A stretch of 64,000 nt of DNA, from the NCBI RefSeq assembly GCF_020740795.1, contig NC_067285.1, positions 76,856,342 to 76,920,341 on the forward strand. The letters are read 5' to 3'. How positions within the stretch are numbered: the first letter of the stretch is position 1; every line of letters starts with the position of its first letter. The DNA comes from Apus apus. Taxonomy: Eukaryota > Chordata > Aves > Apodiformes > Apodidae. This document shows positions 49,857 to 63,467 of this stretch, piece by piece. The notes under the pieces were generated by a model that saw only the letters and a list, made by a program, of their open reading frames with translations, was not told the origin of the DNA and made no database searches. A program made the translations under genes and the position numbers.

Positions 49857-52800
49857 ACAGATTAGAGTGGACATCTTCTTCATGAATTGAATTCTTGTTG
49901 GTGTCCAGCATCTTAATAGTAAACACTCTGGTAAGGCATAGGAAAAATGAAAGAGAAAAGCAGATAAACAATAATAATACTCTGGAAACCTTCATAAAGG
50001 CTTCGATAATGGTAATTGTTATAGAAATGTCTACAGAAGCTGAAAATCTCAGTGAACCTCTGATAATAAACAGAAGTCCACAAAATTGCACTGCATAGTT
50101 GCTACTCCCTGGCAAAGGAATATTCCCTCCATGACTCGCTGCTAGATTGTAATTGCACTCTAGAAACCTAAGGTCAGAGTAATGGACTTTGACTCTCTTG
50201 ACTATCGTCTGTGTCTTTCAAGAATTTTGTATTTTTTTTCTTTCTGATTTCTTTGGCTTTTCGTTTTTTGGGGTTTGTTTGTTGGTTTATGTTGACAAGC
50301 AAGTTTCAGATCTACTCCAACTACAAGGATTCAATTGCATCATATTATACGGCACGCAGCCATATTGTGCTACTGCTTGTTATGGGACATTATTTTGAGT
50401 TCTCAGCAAGATGCAATGTTCAACACTCACACTATTTTTCAGCATAAAAGAGCTCCCACATTTTGGTGGTTGTTTTCTCAAGAGTGCAGGTCTGGTTAGC
50501 AAGTCATGCAACAGGTTTTCAGCTGAAATGTGCTGTCCTGAGGAGGAATGGCATTTGGGTGCTTTTGTATTTCCAGCTATATGATGAGTGTAGTCCATTC
50601 AGGTCATTGTCTTTGCTGACAGAAAGGTACAGTTTATACATCAGTTTAAAAGTCTATGAGACTTGGAAGTCCATGGAAGTGCCTGTACAATGCGCTAATA
50701 ATCTTTCAGTTTATTAAGTTGAGGAAAATGTAGTGTAAGGTTAACTTGGTGATGTGCTAAGAAATTGAAAGACCAGATTGGAATGGTGGTACACTCTCTA
50801 CAAGTCTGATACACAGCAGGATTAAAAATAGATAATTTGTAACATTATACATAGTGGCTGCTATTACCTTTCAGTATTTACTTATAATACAGATGGGGGT
50901 TTTTTGCCACAACCCAAAGGAAAAATACTTGAATATGACTTGCTAAAATTGACCTTTACTTACACATGGTGACTTTTACATGGCGGTATTATGATAAACT
51001 GACTCTAGCTTCAGATTTATTACTCAACCCTGACCTTTGGTTATATTAGAATATTGCTTTCAACCAGACTAAATAATAATGTCTCTGTGAACGTAAGGAA
51101 CTGGCAGATCCAAGATGTCAATTGCCAGCTCAATTTTCCTTTCACCTGGGAGTACAGCATGTCATAGTGCTTTATTGATCTAAGAGCCATTAGAGTTCAG
51201 TGTTATAACTCTTCAGCTTTCCACACAGTGCAGTACAGTGCAAGTCAAGAGTGGTCAAAATTTTGAATGACTGTGTCATCAGAAATAAGTATAATTATTT
51301 TGAAATTATTTTTCTTCCTTAATTGGAACATGCAGCCAAAATCTTTTAGGAAAGATAATAAAAAAGATCCTTCCCAAAGTATTATTGCATATTATTTTTA
51401 GTATAGTCTGGAAAATAATTGGTTTTGATACTTAAGTGCTTAGTTTTGGATGTTGTTGAAACACTGCAAACAATTGCATTGTTGCAACTACATTATACTC
51501 CCCTTGAGTAAATTACATCAAAATATTTTTTATTTTATGATTGAATGTAATACTGAAAAATTAAGAACATATTCTTACTGCAAAGGAAATTCTTGATAAC
51601 TTTTTTCCCTAGATGTCAGTGATATTCAGAGATTTTGCAGATATGCTTTGATTTAATAACACCAGTACCTGCTGATAGAAACTGTTTAAGTAGTCAGAAA
51701 GATTTCAATCTGTTGTAAACTAGGGGGTAATGATGAATAGAAGCACCTCCCTGACACTTCTGCTCATCATGCTTCAGAAGGCTGATGGTATTTCAGTGTA
51801 CAAATATCTTTCAAATGGTGCAGCAGCTTCATTTGCCTCTGCTTTTCAGATAGGGACTGAACTCTGTAGGATTTTTACTTTAGAAAGGACTAAGATTATA
51901 AACATACAGAAACTAGCATTATTAAAATAATTCTTTTACTTAACATCTACATGAAGATTGAAGTGTTTGGCCTACTATTATTTTTATGCTACTGGTGCCA
52001 GGATTTTTCTGGATACTGAAGCACATATCTGCTAGTGTATAGGCCTTAGCTAATTTTTAAGCACATGCATAAATGTTAGTTGTTAGTGAGTCTTGAAACA
52101 ACTTGTCATGTGCTTCTGTCTACTGTGATGCCATGTGGATGAAGAGCAGAGCAGCTTATTTTTCCTTTTTATGAGGCTCTGTATCTTTATGATTTCATGT
52201 TTTAATATTTAATACACAGAGTATGTTGTCTCTACCCAAATTATTTTAAAGTATTCTTGTTGACTGAAAATGAAAGCTAGGTATTCATAATATAGAGATG
52301 TTTTAACAAGGTGTTTTCCTCAAGGCACATTGTTGAATTGTTTTATTCTTCCAATGAGATTTAATTAGTAGTGGAAAAAGAAATAATTTCTCCATGGGTT
52401 AGCAGTGTATAGATTTGTGGCTTAATATTTCCTTCAAATTAAATACATATTGGCCAGGTTTTATAATATATTAGGCAGCTTTAAATTCACTGATAGTCAT
52501 TCTACCATCACAAACAGGTCTACAGTCATCTGTCTTTAAAATCAGAGCTGTTTACAACAGATACAGGATTTCACTAGTTTGTTGGCAGCAGCAAAGTTAC
52601 ATTTAAAAGTTTCATGCTAAAGCAGAGGTGCTTTTTGGAAACAAATTAGGTATGTGGTGGTTTGAAATCATCCGTCAATTACCAAAATTATTGTAGTAAA
52701 AGATTCCAGCAGCTATTCCTCATTTCATTTGAGTGATTGCTCTGATAAGGGCAGTACAGCAGAAACAGTTTGTTATTCCAAGCACTCTAAACTTAATCTC

Positions 52801-54237
52801 ATTTAAGAAAAAAACCCCAACAAACCACAACAACAGAAACAATACCCAAACACACACAAACCACCAGGAAAAAATCAATTGTCATTTTTAGATTTTTAGA
52901 AGACTCTGCATGTTTTTTTTACAAAACAAATACTTGTCTGTATTATGATGGAAGAAATAAAAATGCAGCTTCTGTCTAGAAATTACTGCTTAGCTTATTG
53001 CTGTTTTATAAGCCTTTATTTCCCCTGACTGAGAACACAATTTGATTGCTCAATAAAATGGTACAATTTTTAAGACAAAAATCTACTATAAAATTAAATG
53101 AGATATTAAAAATGTATGCTAAACGATGTGTCAGTTCGTTACACCAGCGCTGGTGGTTTTCAGAGCTGACAGCTAGAGGGTCAGATTCATTAAAACTATA
53201 TTGATGTTGGATGAAATTGAGGTAGCATTTTGTCCTACATTTACATTATACCTAAATTCAACAACACACTGAAACAAAAATTTTGTGGAACTGATCACTA
53301 TTGGGGTATGATGTCTTTATTCATAGATAAGCCTATGTCCCCAAATGAAAGAAGAAACATTGCAATTCTTTGTTATTAGAGCAGGTTGGGCTCTGTGACA
53401 TTTTGTCTGTGAATTTTATTTACTGGGCAGTGACAATGTAGGCAGAGAATTCTCACTAACTTCTCCACTATTCAAAAATTAATGTGAAAAGACAGCAAAG
53501 CCTAGGTTCCTGAGAAGAAGGTGCTGGAGATGCACCTCAGGGGAAGGATCTTTACCTGTGGCATCCTTAGAGATTCACAGGATTTGTGAATAAAGCTAGT
53601 GCCTGATAGTTCGAAGTGGTGGCACTCCCCAAAAATTCTTCTCAAACGTTACATTCACCTCCATGAGGTATTTGGTATTTTTGTGCTGGAAGAAATGCTC
53701 CAACTTCTTTAACCTTCCAGCTATAACCAGGGCACTTTTTCATACCAGTTTTGCCACCATGTCAAAACAATAGCAGAATTTTTCAGACTGTGGCCAAAGA
53801 GCAGTCAGAGGAACAAGCCTGGGACTGGAGTCAAGCCTAGGTTTTCTCCTTGCTCTGCTAATGCAGGAGATGGGTGCTCCTGATGCTGGATGGGGCCTAG
53901 GTGGCAGGAAGCTATTCCTCCAGGCAGGGTGTCAGGGAACAGCAGGCAGCAGCAGTGCAGGGAGCAGACCACAAGAAGCCAGTGATGAGACAGTTTGAGG
54001 TCAAGCAGGAGGCTTCCAATTCCATTTTGAAACAAAATCAGGTAGCTTGGAAGTAATTTCATTGCCCGCTAAACCCTTCTATCACTGGAGAGCCTAAAAT
54101 AACTTTCTTCTAAAGCTGAAACCAAATGGACTTCATTATGATGAAAATAATGTATTTTATTCTTCATTATTGTTTTGTTTCGCTGTTAACCTTTGTACCT
54201 TGTAGCTTTCTGTCTGCTACTTGTCTTTGTTTTACAG
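49857..54237. other. AT-rich non-coding DNA
   Basis: No gene is supported. A CAAAC-rich tract lies at 52806-52862 and a 12-bp palindrome ACCAGCGCTGGT at 53143-53154. A slightly GC-richer patch at 53800-54000 has a minus-strand frame of 85 codons with no domain. Confidence 0.5.
52806..52862. repeat. CAAAC/CCAAC-rich tract
   Basis: Degenerate A- and C-rich units without G-rich interruptions, the same class as the tract at 33090. Confidence 0.75.
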
Positions 54238-54387
54238 GCTGGAGAAGAAAGAATCCCATATTAATAAGCCCAAATGGAGTAACAAGATAAGCTCACTTGC
54301 ATTATGTTCATCTTCAACCATGAAGGCAGGACTTTTTCTTGCAGGCTGTACCCGCTGAGTCTTAGGCACGCTTGTGGTCAGATAAGT
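54238..54387 (+). other. Candidate exon C (150 nt), stop-containing
   Basis: A very strong acceptor (TGCTACTTGTCTTTGTTTTACAG) precedes 150 nt that end at GATAAGT|GTAAGTCTTT. All three frames contain a stop. In the frame that would follow exon B (phase 1) a TAA occurs after about 17 codons, so inclusion between B and E would truncate the product. In another frame it is open from its start to a TGA near 54357 (LEKKESHINKPKWSN...). If real it is a non-coding, alternative-terminal or poison exon; the donor lacks the usual G at -1. Confidence 0.25.
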
Positions 54388-57300
54388 GTAAGTCTTTCTA
54401 GAAGTATGCTAGTAAAATTATGGAATCTCTCACAGTTTTCAATCTGCTATTACATTTAGATTCTATTTTGTGGCTATTTCATGTATTTGTACATTTCTTC
54501 TTTGATGAATGGTTACATCAGAACAATGTAACATCTTTTATCAAACTGCTGAGGAAAAGGTGGCACAAATTTTGAGTCACTGACCACTTCAAGATGAATA
54601 ATCTACCATCACTTCTCTGGACTTTGGTTATTTCATGTGATGCCTCTGCTTTTCTGAGATTATCTGTTTCCAGATGCCCTCTGAATATTTGAAGTGATAA
54701 AAATACATGCATGAAGCATGTGGAGAAATGCCTCTTCTAGAAATGTCAAAGGCGAGAAAGATTCAACTCAGAAAAGCTCTGAACAATTATACACATCGAT
54801 GTTACTTCACAAAAAGAAAGATTAGATACTATTTTATCTGTTGCAACCTTGTAAAATGCATGCAGAAATAAACTGACTTTTCAATTCCTGCTTGCATTTC
54901 CTCTAGCATACTTTTCCTACCTGAGAGGGAAAAAAAAAGAATATTTTAATGTACACTTTTTAGAAACAGTAGCTTCAAAATAATCCATTAGCACAATAGA
55001 ATTAATGGCCTAGTGTTGCAGGTCCTGAGCAGAGAAATCCTGTTGACTTGCATGCGGTCTCTCACATCAGAGCTGAAAAATTTCGGGTTTGATTAATCTT
55101 GATGCATTTTCTTCTTGTAGATGTTTCATTTTATGTCCAAAAAAGGTGATTATATTAATTCTTACAGCTACTTCTAGCACTTCAGAAAAAAATAATCTCC
55201 ATTGCTTTGTTCTATAATGTGGCACCTTTCATTACAAAAAAAGAAATCCTAGTATCTAAACACAAAATATTACAAACATTTTGTGAAGTTGTAAAACATT
55301 ATGGCCATTTTTACAACTATATGCTTTCATTTATATGTATGCATATATGTATATTTCATTGTCTGCTAAACCTTTACATCACTAGAGAGCCTAAAATAAC
55401 ACCTTCAGATCTATGTAAGCCAAGTCTTGTCTCTCTTGGTTTAACAGTCATTAGTTGGACCAAGGGCTTTTGATAGCTCTTGTTAATTGGTTGTATAAGA
55501 CACAGTTTACAAATGCTGCTGAGATTGAAGCCAGCTGTTTAATCTCATTTAATTTTCCATTTTATTTTAACCTATTTTTATGGGTAAGAGATGTATGTCT
55601 TTTATGGAGAAATGTCCTATGATTCTCTGAATAGATGCATCATTTGGAATTTCAAATGTTTTCTAAACACTGGTTTAATAACTTCATGTTCTACCAAAGA
55701 ATTCTCTCACCCCCTTCTGTGTATCCAAGTCTTTCAGTTGTTTAACATACCTGGAAAGCTTCACTGGAAGTGGTCGAGGTTGTGAGCATGTGGGAATTAA
55801 CATAATCTATTCTCATAAAATTATATGGTAAGTAATGCACTCATTCATTTTGAATGAATGTTGCAAAATCTGGAATTAATTGGCATTGATTCTCCCACTG
55901 CATCATTTTCTGAAGCAGCCTCAGCACTCAGTCTGAAGTACTTCTTAATATTATTTGATACACAAATTATAAAGATATACTTAAATATTTTATTTTGTTT
56001 TAGAAAACCACAACCACTAACTGGAAGGAACCCGACTGCTCTTCAGTAGGACATGGATCACTCAGCAGACAGAAGTGGAAGAAACTTTTAAAATTTCCTC
56101 TGACAAGACAACTGGGTCAGTGAATGAAGCAGGCAAAGTATTAAAGAGGTACTCATCTTCCCCCTAAAGCTCTGAGAGAGATAATTTTTTATTGTTTTGT
56201 TGTGTTTTAGAATATATTTTCCAATCATTACAGATGCATTCAAGTTGTAGGGGGCTCAGGATGCACATAGTGAATTATTATACTGCTGGTCTATACTGGA
56301 GACATTCCTGTATCCTCATTTGTGAAAGGAAGATAAAACAACATAAAAATAAATCTGAAAGGTACAAAAAGCATTGCTGCTTTGTTTTTCTTATTGATGA
56401 AGCACTGAACTGTAGAGTACTCTAATGATAGCTTGTAATAATTTTAACAAACTTGACAATATTGCTGACTAGTCTAGCATTTAGGTGCTTTTTCTTTCTG
56501 TTTCTCATCAACCTTTAGCTTTCTGCTGACAGCACTGCGTTTCCTATGTTAGCATAAATAGATAATTACAAACAGTGGTAAAATGAAACACCACCACTGG
56601 TAAACCTAAGAGGTTTTACAAGCCTCTTAAAGCTTTATCCCACTCAGTTAAAAAAAAAAAAAAATAAAATTAAAATACGTGGATTGTGAACAGGCTAGTC
56701 TTATTAACACAAAACTCATTTTTGTGCTGCTTGCTAAATAGCTCCAAATCTGTTAGAAAATATTCGGCTTTCTAAAAGTAGCATTTTCTGGTTCTATTTA
56801 CATGTGAGCAATGGAATTTGTCTTCAGAAACTACCCTGGAGGTTTGGGGGAAAAAAAAAAAAAAAAAGTAATGGCTTTTCTCACATACTGGTCTTTAACT
56901 AAAGGTTAAACTGCATAGTAGTTGAAACTCCAGTGATCCCAAATCGTCTGTTGGAATTGATCTTTAGCCTTTCATAAGCAGAGCTTTATTTTGTAAAAAC
57001 AGTGGACATGTTATAGGGAAGAGAGGTTGTAATGCCTGATGTGTTGCACTGGAGAGCTGACAAAGAGAACACTGAAGACGGAATAAGAAGTGTTAAGAGA
57101 AAAACACAGGGTACAGCAAGTCCCTCCTCTTCAGTTAAGTTTAGGAAATAAGAAAAACACTGATGGTTGATTTGGATTCTTAACCCATAGCTGCATGTAT
57201 TGATGCTGTTCCAAAATTTACTAACATCTAGGCAGAATATACTTTGTATATGTCCTGTAAACACTACAGCTCTTAATACTTTCTTTGGTCTTTGTTCTAT

Positions 57301-59296
57301 ATTCCATTATCCTGTGTGAAATTCATCCTGGGAGCAGACACTAGGCACATGATTTTATGAGAGTCAATGAAGCTGTCAAATTAAAACCTAAATGGGACAT
57401 GGACTGTATGCTGACCCTTTTCCAAGGATGAATTTCACCATTTTCTGCATAGTTTCTGGCTCCTCCTCTTCCTTTGTGAGATACTTTTTATTTCTGCTAA
57501 GGACTCCTTGAGCTCTTTAGAAATGACTGTCTATTTTAGTCCTTTATTTGAGAATGTTACAAGAAAACTGACAATGAAGTAATGCCTTTTGTTTCCATTC
57601 TCATATCTCAGTGTGATTGGCTAGGGAAAAAGAGGGAAATGCAATAGACTTGTACTTCATAATACCTATTTGTAAATAAGATCCTCAAAATCCTGTTCCT
57701 GTTTCTTTTTTTTTCCTATTCTTTTTCAGTATCAGCATATGCCCTAGGGAGACATTACAAAAATAAGGTATAGATGTTACTACCATTTTTTCATTTCCAT
57801 GCTAAGCAAAAGAGTAACCAATATTGCAGCACTGTAGTTTTTTGATCCCCCTGACTTTATTACACATGAAGAGTGCATATTGCATCCACCAGTATTTGCT
57901 ACTAACCTTGTCTTTATATGATTCTAGATAAAAATCAGGATAATATCCTGTCTTAAATCTCCAAATATAGATGTATTCTGCAGCAATATTATTCTAAGCA
58001 ACAATTTATAGTTTACTTTTGAAGCCTGTTTAGCACTGACCTGTCAATACTTGTGTTTTATAATTTACTTTGCTGGTTTTAAAACTATCATAGTAATTTT
58101 TAAAGATTTCCTTTTACCCACAAAGTTTCTAAGCAAATATTTATGCCTACAGAAATTCAATTTTCTGTATAACTCATGAAAGTCGTATTTTCAAGTGACA
58201 TAGACAGTTCAGGGAAAAAATTCCTACATAGACACAAGCACACACACTCAAGCACATATGCTATCTTTATGACAGTTTGTTATGATAGAAGCAGAAATCA
58301 AGTATATTTGGAGTAAGGAGAATTTTTAGGCTAAAGAAAAAATACTTTCGCATTTGTCTTTGTGTGAAGAGGAGAAACACTAACCATACGCTGTTTTCCA
58401 GGGATATTAAAATAGTCAAGTGTTAGAACTGCATAAGCAAATGAGTATTGCAAGATGGGAGTAAGACATATGGCAAAGTTGTTGGATATCTTATTGCAGA
58501 AGTTGGAAGCTTATTTCCATTTAGGTCAGTCACTGACAGAACTCAAACCATAGCTTCAACAATCCCTCTTTAGCAATATTCCACATTTGTGTCAAAAGTG
58601 TTTTTAAAAAAAAAATATGGAAAAATAGTTCTGCATTTTTATAGTACCCTTAAGAGCCAAAACTACAGTGGAAGTGCTTTGTATCAAGCTAAATAACTGA
58701 AAAAAGAATACTGTTTTTTTTCTAGCTTATTTTTTCTGCTACAGCTTCCAAGTGTGATTAACAGGTTGTTACACTCTGTTATAGATATGCTTCAGCTGAA
58801 GAGGTGTTCAATTGGGTGTTAACACTTTAAATTAATCAATGAGCTAAAGCTCATTTTTGTGACTGTAAAGTGCCATCTTTGTCTTCTTCTAGCACAACAT
58901 ACATACATGCTTTCCTCCACACTATCTTTAAAATAGCTCTAAAGTGATCTCCAGAGAGTGTACTTGTCATGAGATAATTACTGTCCTGTGCCATATGAAA
59001 CTCTTGGCTGCTCTTCATACTTTAGGATATCTCAGAAGAATAATCACCATACTACAATGTCTTTTTTATTGTGATTTAATATCTTCACTGATTGACAAAG
59101 CAGTCAAGATGAAATTAATTTATCTTGTACCAGTAGTTTCCCAGCACAGTCTGAAGTGAAAAGATGCTGGGTACCACTGCTCAGAAGTGTACAACAGTCC
59201 CCCTTTCTGACACCAGGCTTCAGCTACCTACTTTTAAAAAGGTATCAAATGCTACACCTGGCAAACTCATTCTCCTCAGCTTCTTTTTATAATCAG
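54388..59296. other. AT-rich non-coding DNA
   Basis: No gene is supported. A runs occur at 56649-56663 and 56851-56867. Frames of 60-92 codons show no domain. Confidence 0.5.
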
Positions 59297-59512
59297 GCCT
59301 GAGGTCTCACTGGATATTCCCTAGCTGAAGATGCACAACGCATAGCTGCTGATAGTCTTCAGATCTTAACGTACAGAGGTGGTGCTGAAGCACACAGCTG
59401 GAGAAGATGGCTGACTTTCAGCACTTGACCCGTTCGCAACACGGGTCTCATTGGGATTATGTCACCACTGGCAGGTGGAGTTGGCTTTTGCAAAGCTAAT
59501 CCAGATCCCCAG
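59297..59512 (+). other. Candidate exon D (216 nt), coding status unclear
   Basis: The strong donor CCCCAG|GTAAGTAAA ends a GC-richer segment whose nearest good acceptor is TTCTTTTTATAATCAG at 59296. The ATG at 59407 has an ideal context (AAGATGGC) but its frame closes after 30 codons. Another ATG at 59459 opens a frame (MSPLAGGVGFCKANPDPQ) that is still open at the donor in phase 0, which does not match exon E. It could be an alternative 5' exon or a non-coding exon. Confidence 0.2.
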
Positions 59513-60092
59513 GTAAGTAAATAGACCAGGAGGAACTCAGCAGGCTGACTTCACTGAGCAGTGAAAGGAGTGGGCAATTGATGGGGAAACTTCTGTGGTT
59601 TCGTACACCTCTTTCCTGGGGGATTCACACAACTGCTTCTCTTAGGCTCTCTAAAGGATGTGATGTACAATTTGGGTAGGCAGCTTCAGAAGCTAAAGAA
59701 GTTGCTGTTCCTGACCACATACCACCCACACTGAGTTTCAGTGTCATATACAGCACTACATGGTGCAGCTTTTCTCATTGCTCCCCTCCCAGCCACTGGC
59801 AGAACAGCCCCTTCTTACTCGGTGGGCACAGGCTGCATTATTTTGTAAGATCCTCTGACTCATATCAGTAAAAAGATCTCTTAATGGAATTTTGCAAGGA
59901 AAAGGTGAACCAGGTCAGAGGCAACTTGGGAAACTGAAAACAGTAGAAGAAACATTTGCCAATCCAAATTAATATTTTAATTGTCAAAGGAAGGATGACT
60001 GCTTCTCAAAGACAGGAGTTTGGTTTTGAGAATGCTTTTGTGATTCCATGTGCTTTTGGAATATATGCACCTGCTTTCACACACAAAAAAAA
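59513..60092. other. Non-coding DNA, slightly GC-richer
   Basis: No gene is supported. It separates candidate exon D from the CR1 fragment. Confidence 0.4.
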
Positions 60093-60553
60093 CACAGAAT
60101 CACAGAACGTTACGGGTTGGAAGGGACCTCCAAAGAACATCGAGGCTAACCCCCCCGCCAGAGCAGGACAAAAACTAGGGCAGATCACTCAGAAAGACAT
60201 CCATACAGGACGTGACAATCTCCAGAGAAGACAACTCCAGAGCCTCTCTGGGGAGCCTGTTCCAATGCTCTGTAACCCTTACAGTAATGAAGTTCTTCCT
60301 CGTGTTGAGGTGGAACTTCCTATGCTCGAGTTTGAATCCATTGCCCCTCATCTTATCATAGGGCACAAGTGAAAAGAGGTGGTCCCTGCTTTCTTGATGC
60401 CCAGCCCTCATGTATTTATAGACATTAATTAGATTCCCCCCTCAGTCTTCACCCCTCTAGACTGGAAAGTCCCAGGTCTCTTATCCTTTCCTTGTAAGGC
60501 AGGTGTTCCAGTCCCTTAATCATTGTCATAGCCCTCCGTTGAACTCTCTCAAA
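60093..60553 (-). mobile_element. CR1 LINE 3' fragment, minus strand
   Basis: The reverse complement ends in two octamers (ATTCTGTG type; CACAGAAT at 60093-60100 and CACAGAAC at 60101-60108 on the + strand). It is preceded by the typical GGTCCCTTCCAACCC terminal block and by the last part of the CR1 reverse-transcriptase ORF. The left end on the + strand is the element's 3' terminus and the right end is the 5' truncation point near 60553. It is less diverged than the 49 kb copy. Confidence 0.93.
60175..60411 (-). pseudogene. CR1 reverse transcriptase C-terminus remnant
   Basis: A 78-codon minus-strand frame contains RGNGFKLEHRKFHLNTRKNF and VTEHWNRLPREALELSSLEI, which are the conserved last residues of the CR1 ORF2 protein downstream of the polymerase domain. 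No catalytic motif is present because of the 5' truncation. The overlapping + strand frame at 59956-60372 is a shadow. Confidence 0.85.
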
Positions 60554-60602
60554 CAAACCAAAATGAAGAAACCACAACAAAACAACAAGCAAAAAACACC
60601 CT
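60554..60602. repeat. CAAA/CAACAA-rich tract next to CR1
   Basis: A short A/C-rich tract directly abuts the 5' truncation point of the minus-strand CR1 copy. Confidence 0.7.
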
Positions 60603-63467
60603 TAATTCTTAGTAACTATGTAAAGCAGCAAGGAAGCATATGGAAAGAAAGCTGGAAACCATTTAAATTATTTTATGATTTACTGTAAGATGAAAAGTAA
60701 AGTTATATGAGAATTTCTGATCCTCTTTCTCCAGCTGAAAGACAAAGGACAATATAGCCACAATTCGTAACACAATTTATGATTTGCTCTTAACATATTT
60801 ATGAAACTATTATCTTTATTTCCTCTTTTTGTTCTCATATAATTTGATTTGTGAGAAAATTAATAAAAGAAATTACATACACAAAAGCATAGCCCATAAC
60901 TGCTGCACACTCAAATTGATAAATGTGAACCATACTCAGTGTGATATTTAACAGAAATGAAAATATGATGGTACTAAAGTTATATCTTTTTTTTCTCTTC
61001 ATCAGCTCTGCTATTAAATGAAAGCAAATCTGAATATTATGCATCTTGACAATGGACTCTTACATGGTGAAACAGCGTTTAGCATTATTAAAATGTAAGT
61101 TATTCTTGTAATTGCAATTTTTTCAACACTAAAACAATGATTGAGGTACATAATATTCACCTGATAAGTCACAGAAAATACAGTAACAGTCAATATTTTA
61201 CAGCAATTAAGTTGTCTTTTGTTAACATTGAAATTGCAAACAATATTTTTAAGTCAATAATCATATGTGTTGCATATATAATTGAGATTAAGGTAGAAAA
61301 TAATCTAAACTGGATCAAAATGTATTTTGACACATAACATGCTTCTAATAATATGTCTGCTTGCTTAGTCAGAAAACCAGGAGTTCAATCTATGCATCTT
61401 GATGCAGAAGTGGAAAACTGAAAAGCCATTCCAGTGCTTCTTTCTTTCTTGCTGAAGTAGTCTGGTTTTCTCTGTTTTCCACATAGAAAAGAAGAACTTT
61501 TCCCTACATTATTACTGTGTTGATCTTCATGTGTTATAAGATCATAAAGAAAGGTCTCAGATGCTATGGTAGCAGTGGCTTATGAGTTGCTGCATAGAGA
61601 ACTAAATAGATTAAATCATCCTATCCAGAAACTAATGTCCTGGAGTCATGGACCTGAGAAATCATGAAAAACATTAATCATCGGAAGAAAATGAAGAATT
61701 TATTTGCTTGTAGGGCCTAATAAAATCAAAAGAAGGCAGAAAAGCCTGGAATAATTATTTGCACAAAACAAAGAACAAAAGTACGGTACACAGGTAAAAC
61801 TATGCTGTGGTGACATGCAAGGAAGAATTTCACAGACCAAGTAAGAGTGACTTCCAGAATAATTTTAAAAATGGGAACTTTATAGAGAGTCTTTCCATTT
61901 TGGTCAATAAACCAAAGTAGTTGTTTGAAGCTCTTCAGAGGTTTGTCAAATAGCTTTGTCAAATTTTGTAGATTTTCTTACAAAACTTTCTGAAGCATGG
62001 CTCTAAGCAAATGATGATTCTGTTGTATGCGTGTGCATGAATGTTTGTTTTAGGTAAATAGTGGCACTGAATAGTGCTGTATTTATTTCTGGATCTCTAA
62101 ATAATCTGCCTAAAGTGGTGTTTTTCATCAACACAGATTTTTGGCATCAAGAGGAAGAGAACTGGAGGGCTTTGCTTTTTGGAGACTCTAGATCTCCATG
62201 ATTTATTCCAAAAAGCTCCACATGAATTTCCCAAGTTGAAGTGATATCAACAGGTGTTTGCTGCAGTTCAAGGGGATCAGGGCTTCACACCAAACCACTG
62301 CCCCATAATTCAATTACGCGGTGTCAGCAGTGGAAAAAAACCCCAGCCTTTTCTTCACATATGACTTGCCTGCATCTTTGCTTTCTACTTGTTTGCAAAA
62401 TAAGTGAAATATGCATGCCTGAGCATCCAGCTGTTACTCTTGGCAAGCCTTCAGTAGCACAGGTCATAATGTCCCAGAGTTATAAATTAACACCAGCACA
62501 CTGGGAAATTAGCTGGTTTATTTTTTTTTTTTTTATTCCAAGTTTCTCCAAGTGTAGCACAGCATAAAGTTATGTATTTGTTCTCTACTGGATGGCAGGA
62601 CTGACCTTCAACCAAATATTAAAGAAACTCTGCAGAGCCCTGACGTGCTCTGTGCTGCATAAGTCAATGGCAAGGAAGCATATCCCTACAGGAGGTCATC
62701 AAGAAAGTAAGATAAAGCAGCACTCTGAAAGGAACAGCAGCAGGACATGGCTCAAAATATTATCAAAGGAAGAAAACTGTTTTCTTAAAGGGCAGCATTC
62801 TCCATTGCAGATGCAATGAGTTTGCATTGTGACACCTATAGAAGGTACATGACTTTCAATAGGGTGTCATGGCATTTAGACAAAATGCAACACACAGAGT
62901 TTTTATAATCCATTCTCTGAATTTGTGTCTGCTGCTATGAAAAACTTAAGCACTTAAAAAAGGAAAAGTTTTGCAGCTTCCTCACCTAAATAAAAAACCC
63001 CAACATTTATTTTCGCTTTAAAGGAATGGACACAGATAACATTAGAAGTATTGGTTGCAAATTTAACTATATACGTCATAAAGAGCAGATGTGGTAACAG
63101 CACATTACAGAAAATATTTTTTTCAGGGTCATTTTTCTTCTTCAGAATGTATTTCTGAAGGGAGAATGTAGGCTTTGATGTGTAAATGTCAGGAGCAAAA
63201 TTTTTAAGGAAAGATGTGTGACCATTACTATTCTGTACAACTTTGTGATATATAATTGCATAGTAGGGCTTTTGAGAAGTTTCGGCTGACCACACTACAC
63301 TTCTCAAGTCCTACTCAAGCAAGCATATAAGCAGTTTAAATAATGTATCTCATAGTAAATGATGTCTAGTATTTGATTGTCTTCCTTTGTGTGTTTTAAT
63401 GCAATGATACAGCATCTGAGACACCTGGAGTCTCCCTAAGCTCCTTCAAAGTCTTCTGCTTTAACAG
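60603..63467. other. AT-rich non-coding DNA
   Basis: No gene is supported. A T run lies at about 62520-62534. A 117-codon minus-strand frame (62954-63307) is Lys/Phe-rich and domain-free, so it is treated as chance. The right end provides the acceptor of candidate exon E. Confidence 0.5.

Noticed and set aside
59956-60372. 138-codon plus-strand open frame
   Set aside because: It is the antisense shadow of the minus-strand CR1 fragment and its flank.
62954-63307. 117-codon minus-strand open frame
   Set aside because: Lys/Phe-rich translation of AT-rich DNA with no motif or flanking signals.
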